The notes under the pieces: generated by a model
Database searches by the model: none
What the model was told of the DNA's origin: nothing
The model's input: the letters and a program-made list of their open reading frames with translations, nothing else
Translations under genes and position numbers: made by a program
In this document: positions 15,909-23,762 of the stretch, piece after piece
How positions within the stretch are numbered: position 1 is the stretch's first letter
How the letters are laid out: every line of letters begins with the position of its first letter
Assembly: GCA_017430085.1 (NCBI GenBank)
Contig: JAFRNR010000018.1
Span: 1-37,851, forward strand
Direction: 5' to 3'
DNA: 37,851 bases
DNA from: Lachnospiraceae bacterium
Lineage (GTDB): Bacteria; Bacillota; Clostridia; Lachnospirales; Lachnospiraceae

Positions 15909-16649
15909 ATGCTGCCGTATATATATCTGGGATCTCTGAAAATTACAGTTTACTACGTGGCCATGTTCCTGGGCTACGTCGCCATGGTCGTGCTGATGCT
16001 GCTCCCGGAGCGGCGCGCGCGGTACCGGCTGACCAGGACAAAAGCCGCGGTGTTTGCCACGGCGGTCCTGATAGCAGGTCTTCTGGGCTGCAAGATCCTG
16101 TATGTTCTGGAGAATCTCAGATATATACGGCAGACGGGATTCACGCTGGGCGGCTTTTCGTTCTTCGGGGCCGTGATCCTGATGCCGCTCATGATCCCGC
16201 CGGTCGGGAAAGCGCTTAAGCTGCGCATCGCCGAAACGATGGACAATGCGGCGGTCTGCGTCGTTGCCATGCTCGGCACGATCCGCATCGGCTGCTTCTG
16301 CAACGGCTGCTGCGGCGGACGGATCTTCTTCTTCGAGAACTTCGACATTTCGTTCCCGACGCAGCTGATGGAGTGCGCCTGCGACTTCCTGATCCTGGCC
16401 TGGCTGCTGCGCACGGAAAAACGCCCGGACGGCCTCGGACGGCTGTACGGGCGCTTCCTGCTCAGTTACGGGATCGTGCGGTTTTTCCTGGAATATCTGC
16501 GGTCGACGCCGAAAGACTGGTGGGGCCTTTCCCACGGGCAGTGGTTTTCGATCCTCGCGATCCTGATCGGCGGCCTCCTGGAATGGCGCTTCCGCGCCCG
16601 CGACCGCGAACGGCACCCGGAGGAACCGGCGGAAGAGACGAAAGAATAG
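15909..16649 (+). CDS. Prolipoprotein diacylglyceryl transferase-like membrane protein
   Basis: 246 aa with about seven membrane segments. The Lgt-family layout is visible: GGFSFFGAVI where Lgt has its GGLSFHG-type loop, IRIGCFCNGCCGG in place of the RxGNFxNxE region, PTQLMECACDF, and GRLYGRFLLSYGIVRFFLEYLR with HGQWFS near the end. Lgt adds a diacylglyceryl group to the cysteine of prolipoproteins. Here the loop histidine of the GGLSFHGG motif is replaced (FFG) and the Asn-Glu signature becomes a Cys-rich stretch, so this is a divergent relative and may have another lipid or acceptor. It ends 2 nt before the stop of the convergent DUF4037 gene. Confidence 0.72.
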   Translation: MLPYIYLGSLKITVYYVAMFLGYVAMVVLMLLPERRARYRLTRTKAAVFATAVLIAGLLGCKILYVLENLRYIRQTGFTLGGFSFFGAVILMPLMIPPVGKALKLRIAETMDNAAVCVVAMLGTIRIGCFCNGCCGGRIFFFENFDISFPTQLMECACDFLILAWLLRTEKRPDGLGRLYGRFLLSYGIVRFFLEYLRSTPKDWWGLSHGQWFSILAILIGGLLEWRFRARDRERHPEEPAEETKE

Positions 16650-16651
16650 GC

Positions 16652-17593
16652 TTACACACCGGCCAGGATATGCAGATTGCGGATCCCGCTGTCACGGATC
16701 TGATCGTTAACGGAATACGCGTGCTTTTCCAGGTCTCCGCAAGAGGCGCGAGTGATGTCCTGATCCATCAGTTCCGCAATGAAGACGCCGGCGAGGTCTT
16801 CTATTAACGTATATTTTTCTTCTGCGGTCTCCGCGTCGTTGGGACTGCTGATCAGATAAGCAAGGGGATCTGCCAGCTCGCTGAAGAGCGGCAGATCTTT
16901 TATTGCGCGGAACTGCCACTTGTAGTACGGCATGTACGCGCGGTTCAGCAGGAAGCAGGCATGGAGGGCGGCGCGGACGAATTCGCCGGCGGCCAGGGCG
17001 GCGGCGCCGGTGTCCCCGCGGCGGACGCAGCGCATGAAATTGTACTGGCCGGACTGCGCCATCAGCAGGAGAGCGCCGGCCAGTTTTTTCAGGCGGATGT
17101 CCTCGGGCATGACGGAGAGGCGGGAAAGCGGCTCGCTCATCAGGCCGCTGTTGTCCAGAAAGAACATTCCCTTGCTCAGTTCAAAGAGGCTTTGCTCCGG
17201 CAGGGCCAGCCACTGTTCAGCAGTCAGAATACCGTCCGGCGTGCCGGTTTTTTCCAGAAAGAACTCTCCGGCGCGGATGACGCCGCGGCGGCTCCCGCCC
17301 ACAGGATCGGGGCCGCTTTTTTTTATGCCCATGAACTCTTTGGGCAGTTTGGCGCAGGCGCGCTCCAGGCGGAAAGCCGTCTGCCGGTCCATCACGTCCT
17401 CGCCGGGGATGAAGAGGCAGAAGCCGGCTTCGAAGTCGTGGTCCCGGGAGGTTTCGTCGTCATAGCCGAAGCATTCGGAGCCGCTGCCGATCAGGCCGGC
17501 GGCAACGCGGTCCAGCCAGTCGGGGAACTGGTCCCGGAGCAGGGGGAGACCGAATTGTTCAAAGTATTTGCGGGAGATTTCAAGACCGTTCAT
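16652..17593 (-). CDS. DUF4037 domain protein (nucleotidyltransferase-like)
   Basis: 313 aa, soluble. Near the N-terminus GLIGSGSECFGYDDETSRDHDFEAGF matches the GSGS...G.DD..SRDHDF signature of DUF4037 proteins, whose GS and acidic pair look like the metal-binding site of the DNA polymerase beta-type nucleotidyltransferase fold. The C-terminal half is helical with many small residues. The natural substrate of the family is unknown to me. The gene is convergent with the Lgt-like gene and lies downstream of the TPR gene, a pairing I recall from other Clostridia; four palindromic repeats fill the gap between them. The site before ATG 17593 is weak (AAGG). Confidence 0.8.
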   Translation of the reverse strand: MNGLEISRKYFEQFGLPLLRDQFPDWLDRVAAGLIGSGSECFGYDDETSRDHDFEAGFCLFIPGEDVMDRQTAFRLERACAKLPKEFMGIKKSGPDPVGGSRRGVIRAGEFFLEKTGTPDGILTAEQWLALPEQSLFELSKGMFFLDNSGLMSEPLSRLSVMPEDIRLKKLAGALLLMAQSGQYNFMRCVRRGDTGAAALAAGEFVRAALHACFLLNRAYMPYYKWQFRAIKDLPLFSELADPLAYLISSPNDAETAEEKYTLIEDLAGVFIAELMDQDITRASCGDLEKHAYSVNDQIRDSGIRNLHILAGV

Positions 17594-17624
17594 ATCGGGT
17601 ATACCTTGTGTTTTATATTACTCC

Positions 17625-17651
17625 GGGCCGTTGAGACAACGGCCCCTACGA
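17625..17651 (+). repeat. Palindromic repeat, copy 1
   Basis: GGGCCGTTG-AGA-CAACGGCCC with CTACG flank; a perfect 9-bp inverted repeat. Same family as copies at 17668, 17702, 17751, 23819, 32464, 35541 and 35584. Confidence 0.85.
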
Positions 17652-17667
17652 AAAAACCGAACATTCC

Positions 17668-17693
17668 GGGCCGTTGAAACAACGGTTCATACG
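17668..17693 (+). repeat. Palindromic repeat, copy 2
   Basis: GGGCCGTTG-AAA-CAACGGTTC followed by ATACG; the right arm has decayed at its last three bases. Separated from copy 1 by an AAAAAACC spacer that recurs in the cluster. Confidence 0.75.
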
Positions 17694-17701
17694 AAAAAAC
17701 C

Positions 17702-17722
17702 GGTTGAGACAACGACCTATAC
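17702..17722 (+). repeat. Palindromic repeat, copy 3 (degenerate)
   Basis: GGTTGAGACAACGACC then TATACG; a shortened, decayed copy of the same palindrome. Confidence 0.55.
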
Positions 17723-17750
17723 GGTGTCGGCAGGAATTTTGGGCAATGTC

Positions 17751-17776
17751 GTAGGGGGCGATGTTTCATCGGCCCG
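17751..17776 (+). repeat. Palindromic repeat, copy 4
   Basis: GTAGGGGGCGATG-TTT-CATCGGCCCG, the GATG/CATC subtype, which is also the one seen at 23819. Confidence 0.75.
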
Positions 17777-17781
17777 TGTCA

Positions 17782-18630
17782 TTAGGCGTTTTGATATATG
17801 CTCTGCGCAATCGCTTCCAACTCTTCCGCATCCATAAACCTTCCGTAATACCGGAACGTCGGAGCGCAGGAGCGGAGCACGAAAGCGTAATACCCGTTGC
17901 GGGGCAGGGCAGGGGTGTCCAGCGCGGCGCGGGCGCGGTCCAGCAGGTCCTGAACCGTTTCCTCGGCCTCTTCCGGGCCTTTTTCCGCGGCTTCGAGGTC
18001 CGCCAGATTCAGATACGTGACCGCCATTTCCAGCTCGCCGCCGTCTATCTTCTCCATGACAGACAAGGCTTTTTCGTAATATGCGCGGGCTTCCGCGAAC
18101 CGTCCCAGATCCGCCAGCGCCAGGGCCATGTTGTTGTACAGGCCGCCGAGACGGACGTCCGCCCCGGTCAGGTGGGACTCATAAACCGCCTGCGCCTTCT
18201 CATAGTAGGGCAGCGCCTCCGCGGACCGCCCGAAGGTCTTGTACACTGTCGCGACGTTCACCCACGTGGTCGCGCCGGTGAGGGAACCCTCCATCCCGGT
18301 CTCTGCCAGCAGCTCCAGAGCGGCTTTCACCGCTTCCATCGCCTCCGCTTCACGGCCGCGCTTGCGGAAGAGGCCCATGCGCTCGCCCTGGATGGCCAGG
18401 GCGCCTTTCCGGTCGCCGCCGGCCAGGGCATCGGCCAGCCAGTAATCCAGGTGGCGCTCTGCAGCGGCCCAGTCGTCGCGGCTCAAGTGCTCGTCCAGCT
18501 TTTCGATGATGCGGGACATGGGGACGGGGCGCGCGGGGACCTCGGGGAGAGCAGCGTGCATGTTGAGCAGGCACTGCGGTTCCGCGTAGTCTTCTTTGTT
18601 TAGTTCACCTGTCATTCGTTCGTCAGGCAT
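17782..18630 (-). CDS. Tetratricopeptide repeat protein
   Basis: 282 aa from ATG 18630, chosen because CGGAGG precedes it and the promoter at 18662-18690 would leave longer versions (ATG 18660, 18690) outside or at the edge of the transcript. The middle (about 110-230) holds at least three TPR units with the A...Y..A motif: WVNVATVYKTFGRSAEALPYYEKA, LYNNMALALADLGRFAEARAYYEKA and VTYLNLADLEAAEKGPEEAEE. These form a helical protein-binding scaffold. No membrane segment or enzyme domain is seen. It lies upstream of the DUF4037 gene and is divergent from the phosphatase operon. Partners unknown. Confidence 0.85.
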   Translation of the reverse strand: MPDERMTGELNKEDYAEPQCLLNMHAALPEVPARPVPMSRIIEKLDEHLSRDDWAAAERHLDYWLADALAGGDRKGALAIQGERMGLFRKRGREAEAMEAVKAALELLAETGMEGSLTGATTWVNVATVYKTFGRSAEALPYYEKAQAVYESHLTGADVRLGGLYNNMALALADLGRFAEARAYYEKALSVMEKIDGGELEMAVTYLNLADLEAAEKGPEEAEETVQDLLDRARAALDTPALPRNGYYAFVLRSCAPTFRYYGRFMDAEELEAIAQSIYQNA

Positions 18631-18661
18631 AAGGGCCTCCGGATCCATTGCTTTTGACATT

Positions 18662-18690
18662 ATCTTAGCGGGTGGAGGCGGAAAAATCAA
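18662..18690 (-). promoter_or_regulatory. Promoter of the TPR gene
   Basis: On the minus strand TTGATT (18690-18685), a 17-nt spacer and TAAGAT (18667-18662). It fits the CGGAGG-led start at 18630. Confidence 0.7.
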
Positions 18691-18732
18691 GGAGGATCAG
18701 GGGGAGAGGGCGGCAGATGGGTAAAATGTGAA

Positions 18733-18763
18733 TTACAGACCATAGGGGGGCCTGTGGTAAAAT
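18733..18763 (+). promoter_or_regulatory. Possible promoter of the phosphatase-FHA-kinase operon
   Basis: TAAAAT (18758-18763) is preceded by TGG, an extended -10, with a poor TTACAG (18733-18738) at 19 nt. It is the best candidate in the divergent intergenic region; the leader would be about 120 nt. Confidence 0.4.
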
Positions 18764-18892
18764 ATTTTTAAACAAAAGACGGTGCTTATGGATATTCTTT
18801 CTTTCATTATGCGGCCGCCCGGTGCTTTAAAAGTTCCGAATACTAGACAGACAGTCCGATCTTACGATTTGCAATATACGGAAGAGGATACT

Positions 18893-19645
18893 ATGGAAAG
18901 GATCATAACTTTCAGCAGTTACTCCCATATCGGCAGCCGGCCAGTGAACGAGGATTCCTGCGGCTGTTTTTCCCGTGACGGGAAAAACCTGTTCGTCCTG
19001 TGCGACGGACTGGGCGGCCACGGCATGGGGGACGTCGCGTCGTCGCTGGCAGTGGCCTGCTTTGAACAGCAGTGGGGCGAGCATTCGTCCCTGGCGCCGG
19101 CCCGGTTCCTGGAAAACGGGTTCCAGGCGGCGCAGGACCTGATCCTGGCGGAGCAGAAACGGCTAGGCGCATCGCGCCAGATGAAGACCACGGGCGTGGC
19201 GCTGCTCACGGACGGGCGGAAAGCGTGGATCGCGCATGTGGGCGATTCGCGCTGCTATGTGTTCCGGGACGGGAAAGCAGTCCGCCATACGCAGGATCAC
19301 AGCATCCCCGGCATGCTGGCCCTGACCGGGGACATTCAGGAAAGCGAGATCCGCGGTCACTCGCAGCGCAGCATCCTGCTGCGGGTGCTCGGCGTGGAGG
19401 GCGAGCGGCCCCAGCCGGAATTCATCAAGCCGCTGCCGCTTAAAAAGTGCGACGCCTTCCTTCTCTGTTCGGACGGTTTCTGGGAACTGATCGAGGAGGC
19501 CGACATGGAGCGGTACCTGGCGGAGTCCCTGACGGTCCGGGAATGGCTGGGGAAGATGGCAACGCACGTGCAGGAGGCCGGAAAGGACAAAGAAATGGAT
19601 AACAATACGGCGATCGCCGTGTGGTGCAGAAAGGGGCGGAAATGA
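18893..19645 (+). CDS. PP2C-family Ser/Thr protein phosphatase
   Basis: 250 aa from ATG 18893 (GAAGAGGA upstream); longer in-frame starts lack a site. PP2C motifs in order: SRPVNEDSCG (first metal Asp), LFVLCDGLGGHGMGD (second metal Asp, DGxGGH), TTGVALL, AHVGDSRCYVFRDG, TQDHSI, LLCSDGFWE and the final DNNTAIAV with its metal-binding Asp. It removes phosphate from Ser/Thr using Mn2+ or Mg2+ and should oppose the kinases encoded downstream. It is cytoplasmic, with no membrane segment. The TGA overlaps the ATG of the next phosphatase (ATGA), so the two are translationally coupled. First gene of a four-gene operon to 23408. Confidence 0.93.
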   Translation: MERIITFSSYSHIGSRPVNEDSCGCFSRDGKNLFVLCDGLGGHGMGDVASSLAVACFEQQWGEHSSLAPARFLENGFQAAQDLILAEQKRLGASRQMKTTGVALLTDGRKAWIAHVGDSRCYVFRDGKAVRHTQDHSIPGMLALTGDIQESEIRGHSQRSILLRVLGVEGERPQPEFIKPLPLKKCDAFLLCSDGFWELIEEADMERYLAESLTVREWLGKMATHVQEAGKDKEMDNNTAIAVWCRKGRK

Positions 19646-20439
19646 GTCGCGACAAGGAGATCCGGATCAGGACGGACGGAAGCGAACGGGTCGCACTGGC
19701 CGGCTACACCGTGATCGGAGACCGGGACGAGCAGCAGGACGTACTGTGCTACTTGCTGGATGAGCGGGGGTGTCTGGCGCTGGTCTGCGACGGAATGGGC
19801 GGTCAGTCCGGCGGCGCCCTCGCGGCGCAGACGGCAGCGGAGACCGTTCAGAAGAGATACGAATCCTGCCCGGATCCGCAGGACAGCCTGCAGAGCGTCA
19901 TCGAAGCCGTACGGGAAGCGGACCGGCAGATCGCCGCGCTGACTGATGAACAGGGCCGCCCGCTTGAAGCAGGCAGCACCGTCACGGCTGTGCTGGTGCA
20001 GGACTGCCGCCTGGGCTGGTGCTCCGTGGGAGATTCCCGGGCATACCTGATGCGCGGAGCGGATCTGGTGCAGTTTACACAGGATCAGAATTACAAATCG
20101 GTCCTGGACGAGCAGCGGAAACTGGGGCTGATCGGAGAAGAGGAATACAGGAAGGAATCCTGCTACGGAAATACGCTGATCAGTTATCTGGGGATCGGAA
20201 ATCTGGAACTGATCGATTACAGCAGTCCGCTGTTTTCCCTGGAAGAGGGGGACCGGCTGCTGCTGGCCTCGGACGGCCTGTACCGGGTCCTGTCCGAAGA
20301 GGACATATGCGGCGTGCTGACGGACTTCAATAATCCGGAGGACGCGCTGGCCGTCCTGGAACAGAAAGCCGGGGAGCGGGCGGAAAACGCCGGGATCCTC
20401 CGGGACAACACTTCCGTGATTTTAATTACAGTCAAATAA
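19642..20439 (+). CDS. Second PP2C-family Ser/Thr protein phosphatase
   Basis: 265 aa from ATG 19642, overlapping the previous stop by 4 nt with AAGGGGCGG upstream. Motifs: GDRDEQQD in place of the usual NEDS-type motif, CLALVCDGMGGQSGG (metal Asp; Gln replaces the common His), STVTAVLV, CSVGDSRAYLMRGAD, FTQDQNY, LLLASDGLYRVLS and DNTSVIL near the end. It is more divergent than its neighbour and has an insert rich in charged residues after TQDQNY, so the pair probably have different targets. Cytoplasmic. Two phosphatases feeding one kinase cluster is more than the single Stp usually found beside PrkC-type kinases. Confidence 0.92.
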   Translation: MSRDKEIRIRTDGSERVALAGYTVIGDRDEQQDVLCYLLDERGCLALVCDGMGGQSGGALAAQTAAETVQKRYESCPDPQDSLQSVIEAVREADRQIAALTDEQGRPLEAGSTVTAVLVQDCRLGWCSVGDSRAYLMRGADLVQFTQDQNYKSVLDEQRKLGLIGEEEYRKESCYGNTLISYLGIGNLELIDYSSPLFSLEEGDRLLLASDGLYRVLSEEDICGVLTDFNNPEDALAVLEQKAGERAENAGILRDNTSVILITVK

Positions 20440-20461
20440 ATACCAGAAAGAGGAGAGAATT

Positions 20462-21421
20462 ATGAAGATCCTGAAATGCGAAAACGGTCACTATTTTGAT
20501 CATGATGCTTACCAGACCTGCCCGCTGTGCGGCGCCGCGGCGGCGGGAAAATCGGACGGCGAGAAGAAGGGCGGATTGTTCCATGCCCGGAAGGCCGACG
20601 TGTCCGGCGACCATCGGCGGGAAGCGCCTGCGCCGGTGAATGAGACGGTAGCGATGCCGCGGGGCAATTTCCCGGAGAATGCGAAGCGTCAGGAACCGGT
20701 CGCTGCGGCTCCTCAGCCCGCGCCTGCGCCAGCACCTCAGCCTGCTCCCGCTCCGGCAGTACCGGCGGCCCCCGCTGCCGCGGAACCGGCTCCGGCCGTT
20801 TCCGGCTTAAAGGAAGCCATTCAGCAGAATTCTTCCCTGAATGACGGGAAAACGCTCAGCTATTTCAGCGCGTTGAAGCAGTCCGCAGCCGCGCCGGCAG
20901 CCCCGGCGTCTCAGCCTGCTCCTGCACCTGCCCCTCAGCCTGCTCCGGCCGTTACCCCGGTGGCGGTCCCTGTACAGGAAGTTTCGGCGCCTGCGCCTCA
21001 GCCTGCTCCCGCGCCTCAGTCTGCCCGGACCTCGCAGTCCATCGCGGCCCAGCCTGCTGACACCGGAATGATCGATCCTGTCGTCGGCTGGCTCGTCTGC
21101 ATCGGCGGCGCCCATCTGTACGAGACCTTCAACCTCGCCGCGGGCCTGAACTCCATCGGCCGCAATCCCGGCAACAAGATCGTCCTGGCGAAAGATCCGA
21201 CGGTCTCCCGTGAAAAACACGCTTTCGTCACCTTTGAGCCCAGATCCTGCAAATACTATGTTCGCCCCGGCGACAGCAGCGGCCTGACTTACCTGAACGA
21301 CGAATATATCTACGAAAACAAGCCGCTGAACGCAGGCGACATCATCAGCCTGGGCCAGAGCCGCTTCTATTTCCAGCCGCTCTGCGGAGAGAATTTCAAC
21401 TGGGAAAACTTCATTCAGTAA
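20462..21421 (+). CDS. FHA domain protein with N-terminal zinc ribbon
   Basis: 319 aa. The N-terminus (4-23, CENGHYFD...CPLCG) is a short zinc-ribbon-like knuckle. Residues about 60-200 are a low-complexity Pro/Ala/Gln linker broken by a conserved-looking island (GLKEAIQQNSSLNDGKTLSYF) that contains Ser/Thr and may be a phosphorylation site. The C-terminal FHA domain (about 208-310) has G233-R234, the SREKH motif and LNDEYIYEN. FHA domains bind phosphothreonine, so this is the likely cytoplasmic reader for the kinase directly downstream, which starts 17 nt after its stop. AGAGGAG precedes the start. Confidence 0.9.
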   Translation: MKILKCENGHYFDHDAYQTCPLCGAAAAGKSDGEKKGGLFHARKADVSGDHRREAPAPVNETVAMPRGNFPENAKRQEPVAAAPQPAPAPAPQPAPAPAVPAAPAAAEPAPAVSGLKEAIQQNSSLNDGKTLSYFSALKQSAAAPAAPASQPAPAPAPQPAPAVTPVAVPVQEVSAPAPQPAPAPQSARTSQSIAAQPADTGMIDPVVGWLVCIGGAHLYETFNLAAGLNSIGRNPGNKIVLAKDPTVSREKHAFVTFEPRSCKYYVRPGDSSGLTYLNDEYIYENKPLNAGDIISLGQSRFYFQPLCGENFNWENFIQ

Positions 21422-21437
21422 TTGAAGGAGCCGTCAC

Positions 21438-23408
21438 ATGAAACGCTGTTTTCACTGCTTTTGTGAATATGAAGACTATCTGAAGGAATGCCCTTCCTGC
21501 CATACCCCGGAGATCACCGGGCCGCGCGAACCCGTCTATCTGGCGCCGGGTACCGTGCTGGCGGGGCGCTATCTGATCGGCGACACGGAAGGTGCCGGCG
21601 GTTTTGGCATCGTGTACCGCGCCTGGGATATGAAACTGTGCACCGTCGTGGCGGTCAAGGAATTCTTTGCCGGCCGTCTGATGACGCGCGCCGTGGGCGA
21701 AAAACAGGTGATCGTGAACCGGAAAGGCCAGGAGGAGTTCGACTACCGCAAGGAACGTTTCCTGACCGAAGCCCGCAACATGGCTAAATTCAGCGGCCAC
21801 CGCAGCATCCCCAACGTGTACGAGTACTTCGAGGAAAACGGGACGGCGTACATCGTGATGGAACTGCTGGAGGGCATGGCGCTCAACCAGTACCTGGCGG
21901 AGAACGGCGGCAAGATCGACCGCGATCTGGCCATGATGATCGCGGAAGAGGTCGCGAACGCGCTGGACTCCCTCCATAAGGAGAAGATCATTCACCGCGA
22001 CGTGGCGCCGGACAACATCTTCATCTGCACCGGCCGCGAGATCCGCATCAAACTGATGGACCTGGGCGCTGCGAAACTGGAGGATTCCAGCGACGAGGTG
22101 ATCGATATCATTCTGAAGCCGGGCTACTCCCCCACGGAGCAGTACGACAACAGCAAAAACATCGGCCCCTGGACGGATATTTACGCCCTGGGCGCGACGC
22201 TGTACATGATGCTGACCGGCGTCAAGCCGGAGGAATCCACCAACCGGAAGATCTTTGATACGGTGCAGTATCCGCGCGAACTGGACCCGGATATCCCCGA
22301 GAACCTCAGCAACACCGTCATGAAAGCCATGGCGGTGGACCGTCACCTGCGCTTCCAGAAAGTGGAGGATTTCCTGAAGGCTCTGAACGGTAAAAAGAAG
22401 ATCAGCACCGTGGAAAAAGAAAAGAAACGTCGGGCGATGCGGCGGCTGTTCAGCATCCTGGCCGCCTGCGTGGTGCTGGCGGTCATCGGTGTGGGCGTCT
22501 GGAAATACTTCGACATGAAGAACGCGGAGGTGGACCTGAAAGAAGCGACTATCCAGTTGTGGTATCCGCTGGAGGAGGGTTCCGCGCGGCAGGGGGCGAT
22601 AGACTCGGTGCTGGCGGACTTTAAGGAAAAGTTCCCGAAAGTCACCGTGGAAGCGCGCGCCATCCCGGCCGCGGATTATGACGCGGAGCTGGAAAAAGCG
22701 GCCGCAGAAGGGAAACTGCCGCACCTGTTCTACAGCAGCGGCGCATCGGATGCGGTGCTGGCCGCGGCGCGCAGCGCGGAGACTGTTTTGAAGAGCGACC
22801 AGGCGAAGGAGTGCCTGTTCCTGGACCAGTACGACCGGTATTATGCGGAGAAGAAGCAGATCCCGTTGGGCTTTGAGATGCCCGTGGCGGCCGTGATCAC
22901 AGCGGGACCGGCCGCGGTCAGTTATGAGAATGATTACTTCACCGCGCCGGCCGATTTCGGCGCAGATACGGCCATTACGCTGGATACGCGCCACGAAGCG
23001 CTGATTGCGAAGAACTTCGGCACGGACGGCTTCGGACGGGAACTGAACGCGTTCATGAACAATGAAGCGAATACCAGCCCGGTCCTCCTCACCTCCACCA
23101 TGGCTATCAACGAAGTCCGCGAGACCCTGACCTTCTACACCAAGCGCTTCGTCTTCCCGAACGGCAGTTCCGTCTGCGGCCGTTTCCTGTATGAATGGAG
23201 CCTGGGCGAAGGCACCAAAGATGAAAAAGCCGCCGCCGAGCGCCTCCTTTCCTGGATGCTGGGCAACGTCTACCAGAACACCCTGATGATCAGCGAAGCC
23301 AGCGAAGGCGAGCTGCCGCTGAATGAAACATGCCTGCTGGCGAAACTGGAGACGAGGTATCTGGTGCCGGTGAAGGAGATATATAAGAAGGTCATGTTTG
23401 AGCGGTAA
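21438..23408 (+). CDS. Transmembrane Ser/Thr kinase with solute-binding-protein ectodomain
   Basis: 656 aa. N-terminal zinc ribbon with C4/C7 and C18/C21; kinase domain about 44-310 with glycine loop G52-AGGFG57, Lys74, Glu111, catalytic loop HRDVAPDN (His186-Arg-Asp188, Asn193), DLG in place of DFG (Asp208) and KPGYSPTEQY replacing the APE segment. The lysine normally two residues after the catalytic Asp is Ala190, a trait shared with the other kinases here. One membrane helix lies at about 337-357. The outside part (about 370-656) begins TIQLWYPLEEGSARQGAIDS and continues with FKEKFPKVTVE...LPHLFYS, the fold pattern of family 1 extracellular sugar-binding proteins. This suggests direct ligand sensing. 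AAGGAG precedes the start; last gene of the operon. Confidence 0.9.
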   Translation: MKRCFHCFCEYEDYLKECPSCHTPEITGPREPVYLAPGTVLAGRYLIGDTEGAGGFGIVYRAWDMKLCTVVAVKEFFAGRLMTRAVGEKQVIVNRKGQEEFDYRKERFLTEARNMAKFSGHRSIPNVYEYFEENGTAYIVMELLEGMALNQYLAENGGKIDRDLAMMIAEEVANALDSLHKEKIIHRDVAPDNIFICTGREIRIKLMDLGAAKLEDSSDEVIDIILKPGYSPTEQYDNSKNIGPWTDIYALGATLYMMLTGVKPEESTNRKIFDTVQYPRELDPDIPENLSNTVMKAMAVDRHLRFQKVEDFLKALNGKKKISTVEKEKKRRAMRRLFSILAACVVLAVIGVGVWKYFDMKNAEVDLKEATIQLWYPLEEGSARQGAIDSVLADFKEKFPKVTVEARAIPAADYDAELEKAAAEGKLPHLFYSSGASDAVLAAARSAETVLKSDQAKECLFLDQYDRYYAEKKQIPLGFEMPVAAVITAGPAAVSYENDYFTAPADFGADTAITLDTRHEALIAKNFGTDGFGRELNAFMNNEANTSPVLLTSTMAINEVRETLTFYTKRFVFPNGSSVCGRFLYEWSLGEGTKDEKAAAERLLSWMLGNVYQNTLMISEASEGELPLNETCLLAKLETRYLVPVKEIYKKVMFER

Positions 23409-23436
23409 ATAAGCAGCCTTGAACGTTGAAAAATAA

Positions 23437-23465
23437 TTGACGCGTACCTGTTTTTACGCTATACT
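23437..23465 (+). promoter_or_regulatory. Promoter of the antitoxin RNA
   Basis: TTGACG (23437-23442), a 17-nt spacer and TATACT (23460-23465). No gene follows in this direction until 23906, and a terminator lies about 100 nt downstream, as expected of a small RNA gene. Confidence 0.8.
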
Positions 23466-23471
23466 GTATAT

Positions 23472-23570
23472 GCACAGAAGAGCCCTCCCACAGGTGGTCG
23501 CTCCTCGTGCTGTATCTGTAAAGACAGGTAACCGTCACTTTGGAGAGTTAGCGGTTACCTGTTTTCTTTA
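23472..23570 (+). ncRNA. Predicted antisense antitoxin RNA of a type I toxin-antitoxin pair
   Basis: Runs from the promoter at 23437-23465 to the hairpin at 23525-23561 and its TTTTCTTTA tail, about 100 nt. Its 3' part is complementary to the 3' end of the toxin mRNA, and its 5' part repeats segments found in the toxin leader. In type I systems such an RNA pairs with the toxin mRNA and blocks translation or promotes decay. Ends are estimates. Confidence 0.7.
23525..23570. terminator. Bidirectional terminator shared by toxin mRNA and antitoxin RNA
   Basis: CAGGTAACCG (23525-23534) and CGGTTACCTG (23552-23561) form a 10-bp stem. The plus side is followed by TTTTCTTTA, the minus side by TCTTTACAG, so it can end both converging transcripts and leaves them overlapping. 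Confidence 0.8.
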
Positions 23571-23651
23571 TTTCCGGTAAGCTCGGATCAAAGCTATGAG
23601 CGAGACGATCAGGATGCCCAGCTGGATCAACTGGTCCCATGTAACAATCAT
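23568..23651 (-). CDS. Holin-like small membrane toxin (type I TA)
   Basis: A 27-aa peptide beginning MIVTWDQLIQLGILIVSLIA and ending LIRAYRK: one membrane helix with acidic/polar residues before it and a basic tail. This is the shape of the putative holin-like toxin family (Hol_Tox, TxpA/BsrG-like). ATG 23651 has ATGGAGG five nt upstream. A near-consensus minus-strand promoter lies about 110 nt upstream, so the mRNA has a long structured leader typical of type I toxins. The peptide would insert in the cytoplasmic membrane and depolarise it if overproduced. Too short for ordinary gene calling, but promoter, site, antisense RNA and terminator all agree. Confidence 0.82.
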   Translation of the reverse strand: MIVTWDQLIQLGILIVSLIALIRAYRK

Positions 23652-23762
23652 AGGCGCCTCCATTCTGCGGAGGCGATAAAGAAAACAGGGTTTACCCCTC
23701 CGCTAGCACGAGGAGCAACCGCTCAGCCTGTGGTCAGGCCCATCCGTTAATCGGACAAGATA

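Larger units (their letters stand above)
23488..23733. repeat. Nested inverted repeat enclosing the toxin gene
   Basis: Three perfect arm pairs are nested in mirrored order: CCACAGG (23488-23494) with CCTGTGG (23727-23733); GCTCCTCGTGCT (23500-23511) with AGCACGAGGAGC (23705-23716); and CCTGTTTTCTTTAT (23558-23571) with ATAAAGAAAACAGG (23676-23689). As a result the two converging RNAs share these segments in the same order in their 5' parts. Confidence 0.85.
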
